Source of the DNA: Mycobacterium sp. IS-1590
GTDB lineage: Bacteria; Actinomycetota; Actinomycetes; Mycobacteriales; Mycobacteriaceae
Direction: 5' to 3'
Length of the DNA: 64,000 nt
Assembly: GCF_001500025.1 (NCBI RefSeq)
Contig: NZ_LQIW01000001.1
Span: 186,001-250,000 of the forward strand
Within the stretch, counting starts at the first letter, position 1. Each line of letters starts with the position of its first letter. Position numbers and translations under genes: made by a program. The notes below the pieces were generated by a model. The model had not been told where the DNA came from. It did no database searches and saw only the letters and a list, made by a program, of their open reading frames with translations. Positions 1-8,037 of the stretch are shown piece by piece.

Positions 1-2
1 CG

Positions 3-701
3 AGCCTGCGCAAACTCGGAGTCGAGGTCGCGCTGGTGGAGCCCCAGCCGGCACCCCTGGCGTCGGTGCTCGGCGAGCAGATCGGTGAGCTCGTGGCCCG
101 GGTGCACCGTGCCGAAGGGGTCGACGTCCGGTGCGGCATCGGCGTTTCGGAAGTGCGGGGTTCGGATCGCGTCGAGACGGTGGTGCTCAGCGACGGCACC
201 GAACTCGAGGCGGATCTGGTGATCGTGGGCATCGGATCGCGTCCGGCGACCGACTGGCTCGAAGACAGCGGTCTCAAGCTCGACAACGGGGTCGTCTGTG
301 ACGACCACGGCCGCGCCAGCGCTCCGCACGTCTGGGCCATCGGCGACGTCGCGTCGTGGCGGCACAACCTCGGTCATCAAGTGCGCGTGGAGCATTGGAG
401 CAACGTCGCCGACCAGGCCCGCGTCCTGGTGCCGACGCTGCTGGGGCAGGAACCGCCGACCGCAGTCTCGGTGCCGTACTTCTGGAGCGACCAGTACGAC
501 GTCAAGATCCAGTGCCTGGGCGAACCGGAGGCCGAAGACGTCGTCCACATCGTCGAGGACGACGGGCGCAAATTTCTCGCCTACTACGAGCGTGACGGCG
601 TGGTCGCCGGAGTCGTGGGCGGCGGGATGCCGGGCAAGGTGATGAAGGCGCGCGCCAAGATCGCGGCGCGCGCACCCATCGCCGACCTCCTGGCCAAGTG
701 A
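3..701 (+). CDS. NAD(P)/FAD-dependent oxidoreductase, ferredoxin-reductase type (5' end cut off)
   Basis: The reading frame is open from the left edge, so the N-terminal FAD-binding part lies outside the window and 232 residues remain. The visible part has the features of a class with two dinucleotide-binding folds. There is an NAD-binding stretch ending in VALVEPQPAPL, a SDGTELEADLVIVGIG strand, and the FAD motif HVWAIGDVASW near residue 110. A reductase C-terminal domain follows (VPYFWSDQYDVKIQCLG). Such proteins pass electrons from NAD(P)H to ferredoxins, often those serving P450s. The same kind of gene lies just upstream of the mycofactocin locus in M. tuberculosis (Rv0688, from memory). 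A strong hairpin follows the stop codon. Confidence 0.85.
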   Translation, partial: SLRKLGVEVALVEPQPAPLASVLGEQIGELVARVHRAEGVDVRCGIGVSEVRGSDRVETVVLSDGTELEADLVIVGIGSRPATDWLEDSGLKLDNGVVCDDHGRASAPHVWAIGDVASWRHNLGHQVRVEHWSNVADQARVLVPTLLGQEPPTAVSVPYFWSDQYDVKIQCLGEPEAEDVVHIVEDDGRKFLAYYERDGVVAGVVGGGMPGKVMKARAKIAARAPIADLLAK

Positions 702-705
702 TTCA

Positions 706-742
706 GGTGTCCGAACAGTCGCTGAGCGACCGTTCGGACACC
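706..742. terminator. Hairpin between convergent genes, probable bidirectional terminator
   Basis: An 11-bp perfect stem (GGTGTCCGAAC with GTTCGGACACC) encloses a second 5-bp stem (GTCGC/GCGAC) around a TGA loop. It sits 4 bp after one stop codon and 11 bp before the convergent one. There is no U-tract, which is common for mycobacterial terminators, so termination is inferred from structure and position. Confidence 0.65.
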
Positions 743-753
743 GAAATCGCCGA

Positions 754-2040
754 TTAGAACTCGCCGAGGTAGAAGCGGATGCCCTGGTCGTCGGCGCACA
801 GCGCTGACTTCCCGTAGGACTGCTGTGACGGCTCGTCGATGACGGTGCCGCCCGCCTCGCGCACCCGCGCCACCGCGGCGTCGACGTCGGCGACGGTCCA
901 CATCGGCACGGTCACCGCCTCGGAGTTACCGCCGGCGACGCCGGACATCGGATGCGTCTCGCGCACCCCCCAGCCGTCCTCGATGCGCCCGGGCTCGAAT
1001 GTCCAGAACAGCACCCTGCTGTAGAACGCCTTGAACGCGCCGGACTCGGGAACCTGATAGGTGATGTACGAAAGTTCGCCCGGCCCAGTGCCGTTGAGCG
1101 CTGGACGCGGTGTTCCGGGTGCTGGCCGGAAGACCGCGAACGCCGTCCCCGCGGGGTCGGTGGCGTCGAGCACGGTGCCGAAGTCGAACTGCTGAGACCC
1201 GCCCACGGTGCCGCCGCCGTCGACGATCGACTGCCGTGCACCGTCGAGGTCGACGACCGCGTAGCAGCACAGCATGCCCTGCGGGCTGTCGCTGCTGAAG
1301 ATGCCGATCCGCTGGTCGGTGTTGGTCACCTGGTGCGTCACGGGGTCATAGGTCCACCCGAGCACGTGACCGTAGAAGACGGCCGCCCGTTCGGCGTCGG
1401 GCACCCACACCGAGACATAACCGACGTCGCCGTGCTGGATCGGCACGGCCGTGCCCGTCACCGGCCCGCTCAGCATCCAGCGGTGGCCGAACGGATCGAT
1501 GATCGTGGCGTTGCGCGCGCCGTAGTTCTCGTACGGTTCGCGCTGCACCTGCGCGCCGTGCCGCCGCGCCCGATCCAGCGTCGCGTCGGTATCGTTCACG
1601 CTCAACTGCAGGCTCACCGAAACCGACTGCGGTGAAGGTGCTTTCAGTCCGATCTCGGGATACTCGTCGGCGAGGTAGAGCACCCCGCCGCCGATCGCCA
1701 ACTCGGCATGCCCGATGCGCCCGTCGTCCATTTCGATGGGCTCGCCGACCACCGCCGCGCCGAACGCGTCACGGTAGAAGGCGATGGCGTGGCGCGCGTC
1801 GGCGACGGTCAGGTACGGCACCGCGGCGGCGCGAAGCCGCGCAACAGGCGTGACGGACGGGATGTCGGACAGTTCGGCGATGGCGGTATCGGTGCCACTC
1901 ATGACGACCTCCTCGGTTCGATTCGGTAGGGAAAGCGCCGACTCCAGTCGTGCGCGCAGACCGGCGGCGAAGGCCGGGTCGGGGGCGACCGGAAGTTCGT
2001 CGCCGCGCAGCACGTCCAGCGGATCGTGGCTGTTGTTCAC
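754..2040 (-). CDS. Triple VOC (glyoxalase/bleomycin-resistance fold) protein linked to an ECF sigma factor
   Basis: This 428-residue protein has three consecutive vicinal-oxygen-chelate domains, roughly residues 65-185, 190-300 and 305-428. The first has the PhnB-like form (VPYLTVADARHAIAFYRDAF, IIDPFGHRWML). A charged segment of about 60 residues precedes them. The GTG start at 2040 overlaps the TGA of the upstream sigma gene (GTGA) and has a strong GGAGG ribosome site. This start is preferred over a longer reading frame that would run inside the sigma gene. Translational coupling suggests the two proteins work together. Whether this is an enzyme, a ligand sensor or an anti-sigma partner cannot be read from sequence. 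Confidence 0.8.
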   Translation of the reverse strand: MNNSHDPLDVLRGDELPVAPDPAFAAGLRARLESALSLPNRTEEVVMSGTDTAIAELSDIPSVTPVARLRAAAVPYLTVADARHAIAFYRDAFGAAVVGEPIEMDDGRIGHAELAIGGGVLYLADEYPEIGLKAPSPQSVSVSLQLSVNDTDATLDRARRHGAQVQREPYENYGARNATIIDPFGHRWMLSGPVTGTAVPIQHGDVGYVSVWVPDAERAAVFYGHVLGWTYDPVTHQVTNTDQRIGIFSSDSPQGMLCCYAVVDLDGARQSIVDGGGTVGGSQQFDFGTVLDATDPAGTAFAVFRPAPGTPRPALNGTGPGELSYITYQVPESGAFKAFYSRVLFWTFEPGRIEDGWGVRETHPMSGVAGGNSEAVTVPMWTVADVDAAVARVREAGGTVIDEPSQQSYGKSALCADDQGIRFYLGEF

Positions 2041-2567
2041 GACTGCCTCCCTTCCGGTTTCGGGTAGTGAGCGCGAAAGGCCCTGCGGGCCCGCACCAGC
2101 AGCGCCTCTGTCGCGTGCACCGTGCGGCCGATGAGCTCGGCGCACTCAGGCACCGAGCAGTCGTCCATATAGCGCAGCGCCAGCACCGTGCGGTGCTGCT
2201 CGGGCAGTTTGGCAAGCACACTTTCGGCGACGATGCGGTCGAGTTCGGCGTCCCAGTCGTCGGCCGGCTCGACGGGTTCGGGCAGATCGGCGACCGGGGT
2301 GGTGAACCGGTCGTGGCGGCGTCGGTAGTGGTCGGCCAGCTTGTGGCGCGCCACCCCGAGCAACCACGGCACGGTCATCGGCGGTGGAGCGGCCTTTCTC
2401 GCGGCGTCCATCGCCGCCAGGAAGGTTTCCGACGTCAGGTCTTCGGCGGTTCCACGGTCACCACAGCGCCGGACGAAGTATCCGTACACCACCGGCAGGG
2501 ATTCGTCGTACAACGCCAGCAGCTCCCGTGGAGCGTCGGTGCCGTTCGGTTCGGCGCTCACACTCAT
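2037..2567 (-). CDS. ECF-type RNA polymerase sigma-70 factor
   Basis: A protein of 176 residues with sigma region 2 near residues 15-85 (YDESLPVVYGYFVRRCGD, TAEDLTSETFLAAM, VPWLLGVARHKLADHYRRR) and region 4 near 115-165 (LPEQHRTVLALRYMDDCSV). It would direct RNA polymerase to a small stress or signal regulon. I start at the ATG giving MSVSAEP; an in-frame ATG 42 bp upstream would add a basic tail. The last bases overlap the downstream VOC gene, so the pair is one operon. No classical zinc-binding anti-sigma gene is adjacent, so the VOC protein may fill a regulatory role (inference). Confidence 0.85.
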   Translation of the reverse strand: MSVSAEPNGTDAPRELLALYDESLPVVYGYFVRRCGDRGTAEDLTSETFLAAMDAARKAAPPPMTVPWLLGVARHKLADHYRRRHDRFTTPVADLPEPVEPADDWDAELDRIVAESVLAKLPEQHRTVLALRYMDDCSVPECAELIGRTVHATEALLVRARRAFRAHYPKPEGRQS

Positions 2568-2645
2568 ATCGTCGCCATTGCGCCTCGAACTCCGACGGTC
2601 TTGCCGCAACTTTTTTCGCGAGCGCGGAGAAAGCAGGCGGAGAGT

Positions 2646-4304
2646 TCAGCTCGTGTAGTCAGGAGTCCACCGCACGTCGGTGATCCGCTGCGCCAATTCG
2701 TCGGGGTTGAGGGTGGGCGCGACGCCGTCGGCGACGGCTTGTTCGGCCACGGCCTGTGCGATCCGCACGGCCACCTCGGGGATGTCCGACCACGCGGGCA
2801 GTAGCGGTGCCCCGGGATCGGCGAGGGCGGGGGACGCGTCGCCGAGCGCCGCGGCCGCGGCCCGCATCATCTCGTCGGTCACCCGGGTTGCCTGCGCCGC
2901 CGTGACGGCCAGACCCATCGCGGGGAAGATGTAGGCGTTGTTGCACTGCGCGATGGGCCGCTCGACTCCGTCGCGCTGAAGCGGTGCGAACGGCGAGCCT
3001 GTCGCCACCAACGCCCGTCCGCCCGTCCACGCGTCGAGTTCGGCGGGGTGGGCTTCGGCCCGGCTGGTGGGATTCGACAGTGGAAATATGATCGGGCGAT
3101 CGACCTTGGCGGCCATCTCGCGCACGATGGCCTCGGTGAAAGCTCCTGTTGCGGTTGACAATCCGAGGAGAACACCGGCCTCGATGTGATGGATGACGTC
3201 GGCCAGCTGGGCCGGTCCGGACACGCCCCAGCTCGCGACCCGCTCGGCCGGCTGCGCGAATGCCCGCTGACCGGGGGACAGGTCTGTGCGGTCGTCGGTG
3301 AGCAGACCGGTGACGTCGACCACCCAGATCTGCGCCGACGCCTGCTGAGCCGACAAGCCTTCGCTCATCATCTGGCGGTGCACCATCTCGAGCACCCCGA
3401 TACCCGCCGAGCCGGCCCCCAGCATCACCACCTGCTGCCTCGACAGCGGGCGCCCCGCCACCTTGGCCGCGCCGTGCAGCGCGCCCAACGTCACCGCGGC
3501 GGTGCCTTGGATGTCGTCGTTGAAGGTGAGCAGCTTGTCGCGATAGCGCTGGAGGATCGGCAGCGCGTGCGCGGTGGCGAAATCCTCCCATTGCAGAAGG
3601 ACGTTGGGCAGCTCGTCGAGCACTGTGGTGATGAAATGGTCGATGAACGAGTAATACTCGTCGTCACCGATGCGGCGGTGCCGCCAGCCGAGGTATTGCG
3701 GGTCCTCGAGCAGTTCGACGTTGTCGGTGCCCACGTCGAGCACGACGGGCAGCGTGCGCGCCGGATCGATTCCGCCTATGAGGGTGTACAGCGAGAGCTT
3801 CCCGATGGGGATTCCCATCCCGCCGATGCCCTGATCGCCCAGGCCCAGGATGCGTTGCCCGTCGGTGACGACGATGACGTCGACCTCCCGCCGCGGGCGG
3901 TTGCGCAGCATCTCGGAAAGGAACTCGCGGTCCGGATAGGAGACGAACAGCCCGCGCGGGCGCCGGTAGATCTCGCTGAAGCGCTGGCACGCCTCGCCGA
4001 CGGTCGGCGTGTAGACGATCGGCATGGTCTCGGCGATATGGTCGCGCAGCACGCGGTAAAACAGTGTCTCGTTGCGGTCCTGCAGGTTTCGTAGATAGAT
4101 GTGTTTGTCCAGCGGCTCGCGGCGCCTGCTGAACTCGCGCCACGAATGTTCGGTCTGCTGCTCGAGGCTCTTCTCGGCGGCAGGGAGCAGGCCCAGTAGG
4201 CCGAACCGGCGGCGCTCGGAGTGGGTGAATGCGGTGCCCTTCGTCCACAGCGAGTCGTAAAGCAGATCGTGACCAGTCTTCTGCTCGGCGCTTTGCTCGG
4301 CCAT
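2646..4304 (-). CDS. NAD-dependent malic enzyme
   Basis: This 552-residue protein matches the long bacterial/eukaryotic-type malic enzyme, which decarboxylates malate to pyruvate and yields NADH (or NADPH). The substrate loop MPIVYTPTVGEACQRF carries the catalytic Tyr near residue 96. The GIPIGKLSLYTLIGGI segment holds the catalytic Lys. NDDIQGTAAV supplies metal ligands, and VMLGAGSAGIG is the dinucleotide-binding fold. The start has an AAGGAAG ribosome site. It sits between the sigma/VOC pair and mftR on the same strand. It resembles mez of M. tuberculosis, but cofactor preference cannot be settled from sequence alone. Confidence 0.93.
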   Translation of the reverse strand: MAEQSAEQKTGHDLLYDSLWTKGTAFTHSERRRFGLLGLLPAAEKSLEQQTEHSWREFSRRREPLDKHIYLRNLQDRNETLFYRVLRDHIAETMPIVYTPTVGEACQRFSEIYRRPRGLFVSYPDREFLSEMLRNRPRREVDVIVVTDGQRILGLGDQGIGGMGIPIGKLSLYTLIGGIDPARTLPVVLDVGTDNVELLEDPQYLGWRHRRIGDDEYYSFIDHFITTVLDELPNVLLQWEDFATAHALPILQRYRDKLLTFNDDIQGTAAVTLGALHGAAKVAGRPLSRQQVVMLGAGSAGIGVLEMVHRQMMSEGLSAQQASAQIWVVDVTGLLTDDRTDLSPGQRAFAQPAERVASWGVSGPAQLADVIHHIEAGVLLGLSTATGAFTEAIVREMAAKVDRPIIFPLSNPTSRAEAHPAELDAWTGGRALVATGSPFAPLQRDGVERPIAQCNNAYIFPAMGLAVTAAQATRVTDEMMRAAAAALGDASPALADPGAPLLPAWSDIPEVAVRIAQAVAEQAVADGVAPTLNPDELAQRITDVRWTPDYTS

Positions 4305-4362
4305 CGGCTTCCTTCCCGCGACCGCCCAAAGCTATCGCGGTGGCCGAGTGCGCAGAGGTGAT

Positions 4363-4962
4363 TCAGCGATCCAGTGCCCACAGCCCGTCGGCGACGGTGT
4401 CGAACGCCGCGCCGAGCGCCGCAGCGAGCGGCACCGTCTCGTCGGCCAGCCAGTGTTCGTACGCGGAGAGCGCGACGCCGAGCATCGTCCACGCCACCGT
4501 CTGCGGCACCAGGTCGCCGGTGGTGGCGTCGAGGCGTTTGGCGACGAACCCGGCGACCACGCCGCGCCAGCCGGCGTACATGGTCATCGAGTAGGCCTGC
4601 AGGGCGGCGGTTTGAAGGATGACCCGCATGCGCATCCGGTGCCGCGCGGTCTCGGCAGCGTCGAAGCTGTTGAACGCCAGCAACGCGGTGCGCAGAGCCT
4701 CACCGATGGGCACCTCGGGATCGAGATCGGCCAGCAGATCGCGCATGTGGGCCAGATGAGCGTCGAAATCGCCCCAGGGCAAGGCATTCTTGGACGGGTA
4801 GTAGCGGAACAGCGTGCGCCGGGCGATGCCCGCGGCTTCGGCGATGTCGTCCACGCTGACGTCGTCGAAACCGCGCGCGGCAAACAGGTCGATGGCCACG
4901 TTGCTGATGTGGTCCCACGTCGTCGAGCGCCGGCGGCCCACCCGGTGCTGGTCCGGCCCCAT
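4363..4962 (-). CDS. mftR: Mycofactocin system TetR-family regulator MftR
   Basis: This 199-residue TetR protein has an N-terminal helix-turn-helix ([20 protein letters not shown], about residues 43-62) followed by the mostly helical ligand domain. It is transcribed divergently from mftA with about 93 bp between the starts, the standard place for the mycofactocin repressor. MftR family members bind acyl-CoAs and repress mft transcription (family knowledge). I chose the ATG at 4962 because it has an AAAGGGGA ribosome site 6 bp upstream; a start six codons earlier has none. A palindrome lies between the two genes and may be its operator. Confidence 0.93.
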   Translation of the reverse strand: MGPDQHRVGRRRSTTWDHISNVAIDLFAARGFDDVSVDDIAEAAGIARRTLFRYYPSKNALPWGDFDAHLAHMRDLLADLDPEVPIGEALRTALLAFNSFDAAETARHRMRMRVILQTAALQAYSMTMYAGWRGVVAGFVAKRLDATTGDLVPQTVAWTMLGVALSAYEHWLADETVPLAAALGAAFDTVADGLWALDR

Positions 4963-4983
4963 AGGGGGTCCCCTTTCCATTTA

Positions 4984-4996
4984 GGCACTCGATGCC
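4984..4996. promoter_or_regulatory. Palindrome between mftR and mftA, candidate MftR operator
   Basis: The sequence GGCACTCGATGCC is an inverted repeat (GGCA/TGCC arms and a TCGA core), with partly symmetric TA-rich flanks. It lies 21 bp before the mftR start and 59 bp before the mftA start. This fits an autoregulatory operator that also controls the mft genes. Binding by MftR is inferred from position only. Confidence 0.5.
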
Positions 4997-5034
4997 ATAT
5001 TATTGCGATCTCGATCACAGTTGTCGAGAACGGT

Positions 5035-5040
5035 GATACT
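5035..5040 (+). promoter_or_regulatory. Possible -10 element upstream of mftA
   Basis: GATACT lies 15 bp before the mftA start and resembles mycobacterial SigA -10 hexamers. A clear -35 hexamer is not seen. If this is the -10 element, the transcript leader would be very short, but an AAGGCGGA ribosome site still fits between 5043 and 5050. Confidence 0.3.
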
Positions 5041-5055
5041 GAAAGGCGGAACCAA

Positions 5056-5148
5056 ATGGAACCGAAGCAGCAGGTGGACAGCGACGAGCTGGTTACCGAG
5101 ACGCTCGTCGAAGAGGTGTCGATCGACGGGATGTGCGGGGTCTACTGA
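5056..5148 (+). CDS. mftA: Mycofactocin precursor peptide MftA
   Basis: A 30-residue peptide that begins MEPKQQVDSDEL and ends IDGMCGVY. The C-terminal Val-Tyr pair, preceded by the conserved IDGMCG motif, is the part processed to mycofactocin. MftC oxidatively decarboxylates and crosslinks these two residues, MftE releases the dipeptide-derived core, and MftD oxidises it (established for the family). The acidic leader of about 22 residues is the recognition segment bound by MftB. An AAGGCGGA site precedes the ATG, and mftB starts 2 bp after the stop, so the two are coupled. Confidence 0.97.
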   Translation: MEPKQQVDSDELVTETLVEEVSIDGMCGVY

Positions 5149-5150
5149 TC

Positions 5151-5450
5151 GTGACCTCGTCGTCGGCGGCGCCCGAGGAAGGCACCGCGTTCGACCCGGA
5201 GCTCGGCTGGCGGCTGCACCACCAGGTGGCGGTGCGGCCGGAGCCGTTCGGGGCGCTGCTCTACCACTTCGGAACGCGCAAGCTGTCGTTCCTGAAGAAC
5301 CGGACCATCGTCGACGTCGTCAACACCTTGTCCGACCATCCCGACGTCCGCTCCGCCTGCCGTGCCGCCGGTATCGACGACACGCAGCAGGCGCCGTACC
5401 TGCAAGCACTCGGTGTGCTTGCTCGATCGAAAATGCTGGTGCCACAATGA
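5151..5450 (+). CDS. mftB: Mycofactocin peptide chaperone MftB (RiPP recognition element)
   Basis: A protein of 99 residues with the PqqD-like winged-helix fold that holds the MftA leader peptide and presents it to MftC. Recognisable segments are ELGWRLHHQVAVRPEPFGAL, FGTRKLSFLKNRTIVDVV and a C-terminal LQALGVLARSKMLVPQ. The GTG start at 5151 follows the mftA stop by two bases and has a GGGG site about ten bases upstream, inside mftA. Its ATGA end overlaps the mftC start. This arrangement suggests coordinated stoichiometry of peptide, chaperone and radical SAM enzyme. Confidence 0.95.
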   Translation: MTSSSAAPEEGTAFDPELGWRLHHQVAVRPEPFGALLYHFGTRKLSFLKNRTIVDVVNTLSDHPDVRSACRAAGIDDTQQAPYLQALGVLARSKMLVPQ

Positions 5451-6712
5451 CATCCACCGAAGCCGTACGTGTGCCCCGGCTGGTCGAGCAGTTCGAGCAC
5501 GGCCTCGACGCGCCGATTTGCCTGACCTGGGAACTGACCTACGCCTGCAACCTCGCGTGCGTGCACTGCCTATCGTCGTCGGGTAAGCGCGACCCGCGCG
5601 AACTGACCACTGCGCAGTGCAAGGACATCATCGACGAGCTCGAGCGCATGCAGGTCTTCTACGTCAACATCGGCGGTGGCGAGCCGACCGTGCGTTCGGA
5701 CTTCTGGGAGCTCGTCGACTACGCCACCGCCCACCACGTCGGTGTGAAGTTCTCCACCAACGGAGTGCGCATCACGCCCGAGGTCGCGGCCCGGCTGGCG
5801 GCCAGCGACTACGTCGACGTGCAGATCTCCCTCGACGGCGCGACCGCGGAGATCAACGACGCCGTCCGCGGCGCGGGTTCGTTCGCGATGGCGACCCGGG
5901 CCCTGCAGAACCTGGCCGACGCGGGTTTCAAGGACGCCAAGATCTCGGTGGTCGTGACCCGGCACAACGTCGACCAGCTCGACGACTTCGCCGCTCTCGC
6001 ATCGCAATACGGCGCAACGCTGCGCATCACGCGGCTGCGGCCGTCGGGCCGCGGCGCCGACGTCTGGGATGATCTGCACCCCACCGCCGACCAGCAGGTA
6101 CAGCTCTACAACTGGCTGGTCGCCAAGGGCGACGGGGTGCTCACCGGCGACTCGTTTTTCCACCTCTCCGGGTTGGGTGAACCCGGCGCGCTCGCCGGGC
6201 TGAACCTGTGCGGAGCGGGCCGCGTCGTCTGCCTCATCGACCCCGTCGGCGACGTCTACGCGTGCCCGTTCGCCATCCACGACCGGTTCCACGCCGGGAA
6301 CATCCTGTCCGACGGCGGTTTTCAGAATGTCTGGCAGAATGCGCCGCTCTTCCGTGAGCTGCGCGAACCGCAGTCGGCCGGCGCGTGCGGCAGCTGTGGG
6401 CACTACGACAGCTGCCGCGGCGGGTGCATGGCCGCCAAGTTCTTCACCGGGCTGCCGATGGACGGCCCGGACCCCGAATGCGTCCAGGGCTACGGCGCCC
6501 CCGCCCTGGCTCAAGAGCGGGTCAAGCCGAAGTCCAGCGTCGACCACTCCCGATCGGGCCCGGTGATGCTGAAGCTGCTCACGACGCCTCCCAAGTCCGA
6601 TGTCGGCGCCGGCGCGCCTCCCCGGTCCCATGTCGGCGCCGGCGCGCCTCCCCGGTCCCATGTCGGCGCCAGCGCCCCTCCGAAACGTCTCTGCAACGAA
6701 AGTCCGGTGTGA
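5447..6712 (+). CDS. mftC: Mycofactocin radical SAM maturase MftC with repetitive C-terminal tail
   Basis: MftC converts the C-terminal Val-Tyr of MftA by decarboxylation and C-C bond formation. This 421-residue copy has the radical SAM cluster motif at Cys34, Cys38 and Cys41 (TYACNLACVHCLSS) and the glycine-rich VNIGGGEPTVR. A SPASM domain follows with many cysteines for auxiliary Fe-S clusters (NLCGAGRVVCLIDP, YACPFAIHD, CGSCGHYDSCRGGCMAAK, PECVQGY). ATG overlaps the mftB stop. The tail is unusual. Between LLTTPPK and the terminal KRLCNESPV, three near-identical 10-residue units (type VGAGAPPRSH) are encoded by 30-bp tandem repeats. These make the protein about 30 residues longer than I expect for mycobacteria. 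Confidence 0.96.
   Translation: MTSTEAVRVPRLVEQFEHGLDAPICLTWELTYACNLACVHCLSSSGKRDPRELTTAQCKDIIDELERMQVFYVNIGGGEPTVRSDFWELVDYATAHHVGVKFSTNGVRITPEVAARLAASDYVDVQISLDGATAEINDAVRGAGSFAMATRALQNLADAGFKDAKISVVVTRHNVDQLDDFAALASQYGATLRITRLRPSGRGADVWDDLHPTADQQVQLYNWLVAKGDGVLTGDSFFHLSGLGEPGALAGLNLCGAGRVVCLIDPVGDVYACPFAIHDRFHAGNILSDGGFQNVWQNAPLFRELREPQSAGACGSCGHYDSCRGGCMAAKFFTGLPMDGPDPECVQGYGAPALAQERVKPKSSVDHSRSGPVMLKLLTTPPKSDVGAGAPPRSHVGAGAPPRSHVGASAPPKRLCNESPV
6600..6689. repeat. Three 30-bp tandem repeats inside the end of mftC
   Basis: Units at 6600-6629 and 6630-6659 are essentially identical (each begins ATGTCGGCGCCGGCGCG). The third, 6660-6689, has diverged. The period is a multiple of three, so the frame is kept and a Gly/Ala/Pro-rich decapeptide is repeated. 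No spacers separate the units, so this is a minisatellite within a coding region. Confidence 0.95.
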
Positions 6713-6714
6713 TC

Positions 6715-7905
6715 ATGGCCGACACCTGGTTCGAAACGGTCGCGGCCGCTCAGGAGCGGGCGAAGCGCCGGCTCCCCAAGCCGGTGTACTCGGCACTCAT
6801 CGCCGCCAGTGAGAAGGGCGTGACGGTCTCCGACAACGTCGAGGCATTCGCCGAGCTGGGCTTCGCGCCGCACGTCGTCGGTGCGACGGAGAAGCGCGAT
6901 CTCGCCACTACCGTGATGGGACAAGAGATTTCGTTGCCGGTGCTGATCTCGCCGACCGGGGTGCAGGCGGTCCACCCGGTCGGGGAGGTCGCGGTCGCGC
7001 GCGCCGCCGCCGCGCGCGGCACCGCGATGGGCCTGTCGTCGTTCGCCAGCAAGCCGATCGAAGAGGTGATCGCGGCCAACCCCAAGCTCTTCTTCCAGGT
7101 GTACTGGCTGGGCGGGCGGGACGCGATCGCCGCCCGGGTCGAGCGCGCCCGGCAGGCGGGTGCGGTCGGTCTGATCGTCACCACGGACTGGAGCTTCTCG
7201 CACGGCCGCGACTGGGGCAGCCCGAAGATCCCCGAGCAGATGGACCTGCGCACCACCGTGCGGATGCTGCCGACGGGGCTGACCAGACCGCGCTGGATGT
7301 GGCAGTGGGGTAAGACCCTGCGGCCGCCGAACCTGCGGGTTCCCAATCAGGCGGCGCGAGGCGAGGAGGGTCCACCCTTCTTCGCCGCATACGGCGAGTG
7401 GATGGGCACCCCGCCGCCGACCTGGGAGGACATCGCCTGGCTGCGTGAGCTGTGGGGCGGTCCTTTCATGCTCAAGGGCGTAATGCGTGTTGACGACGCG
7501 AAACGTGCTGTGGACGCGGGTGTTTCAGCGATCTCGGTGTCCAATCACGGCGGCAACAACCTGGACGGGACACCCGCGTCGATCCGTGCGCTGCCGCCGA
7601 TCGCCGAAGCGGTCGGGGACGACATCGAGGTGGTGCTCGACGGCGGCATCCGACGGGGCAGCGATGTGGTCAAGGCAGTCGCGCTCGGTGCCCGCGCGGT
7701 CATGATCGGGCGGGCGTATCTGTGGGGTCTGGCGGCCAACGGGCAGGCCGGCGTCGAGAACGTGCTCGACGTTCTGCGGGGCGGCATCGATTCTGCATTG
7801 ATGGGCCTGGGCCGCGCGTCGGTGCACGATCTTGGACCCGACGACGTGCTGGTGCCTCCCGGCTTCGTCCGGCCGCTCGGCGTGCCCGGAGGGTCCACCA
7901 CCTGA
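6715..7905 (+). CDS. mftD: Pre-mycofactocin synthase MftD (FMN-dependent alpha-hydroxy-acid dehydrogenase family)
   Basis: MftD is an FMN enzyme that oxidatively deaminates the cyclised dipeptide (AHDP) to pre-mycofactocin, making the redox-active alpha-keto amide. The 396-residue sequence shows the TIM-barrel of the lactate/glycolate oxidase family: LPVLISPTGVQAVHPVGEVA near residue 70, VGLIVTTDWSFSH, and the active-site block VSNHGGNNLDGTPASI with its catalytic His. The phosphate-binding end reads VVLDGGIRRGSDVVKAVALG followed by VMIGRAYLWG. The ATG lies 2 bp after the mftC stop; a GTG six bases upstream is an alternative start. Confidence 0.95.
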   Translation: MADTWFETVAAAQERAKRRLPKPVYSALIAASEKGVTVSDNVEAFAELGFAPHVVGATEKRDLATTVMGQEISLPVLISPTGVQAVHPVGEVAVARAAAARGTAMGLSSFASKPIEEVIAANPKLFFQVYWLGGRDAIAARVERARQAGAVGLIVTTDWSFSHGRDWGSPKIPEQMDLRTTVRMLPTGLTRPRWMWQWGKTLRPPNLRVPNQAARGEEGPPFFAAYGEWMGTPPPTWEDIAWLRELWGGPFMLKGVMRVDDAKRAVDAGVSAISVSNHGGNNLDGTPASIRALPPIAEAVGDDIEVVLDGGIRRGSDVVKAVALGARAVMIGRAYLWGLAANGQAGVENVLDVLRGGIDSALMGLGRASVHDLGPDDVLVPPGFVRPLGVPGGSTT

Positions 7906-8037
7906 CGGCCTGCCCGGCGCGTGGGAACGCGCTGGTACAGGCGGGGCGCAGGGGACTGAGGGGGCGACGTCGGCGCCGGCGGTGAGAAATTCGGTGAATC
8001 AATTGCTGCGCTTGCTTCAACAATTGGCGCACGACAG

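Noticed and set aside
2646..4304. Malic enzyme as a functional part of the mycofactocin locus
   Set aside because: It is on the same strand as mftR but 58 bp beyond its end, and I know of no required link to mycofactocin; adjacency alone is not enough.
5570..6661. 363-codon minus-strand frame opposite mftC
   Set aside because: Composition is a shadow of the radical SAM gene; no ribosome site or recognisable domain.
6600..6689. Direct repeats considered as a CRISPR array
   Set aside because: Units are contiguous without spacers, lie in frame inside mftC and no cas genes are present.
7906..8037. Separate promoter or small gene in the mftD-mftE gap
   Set aside because: Only a CAATTG direct repeat is visible; no hexamer pair with proper spacing and no open frame with a ribosome site.
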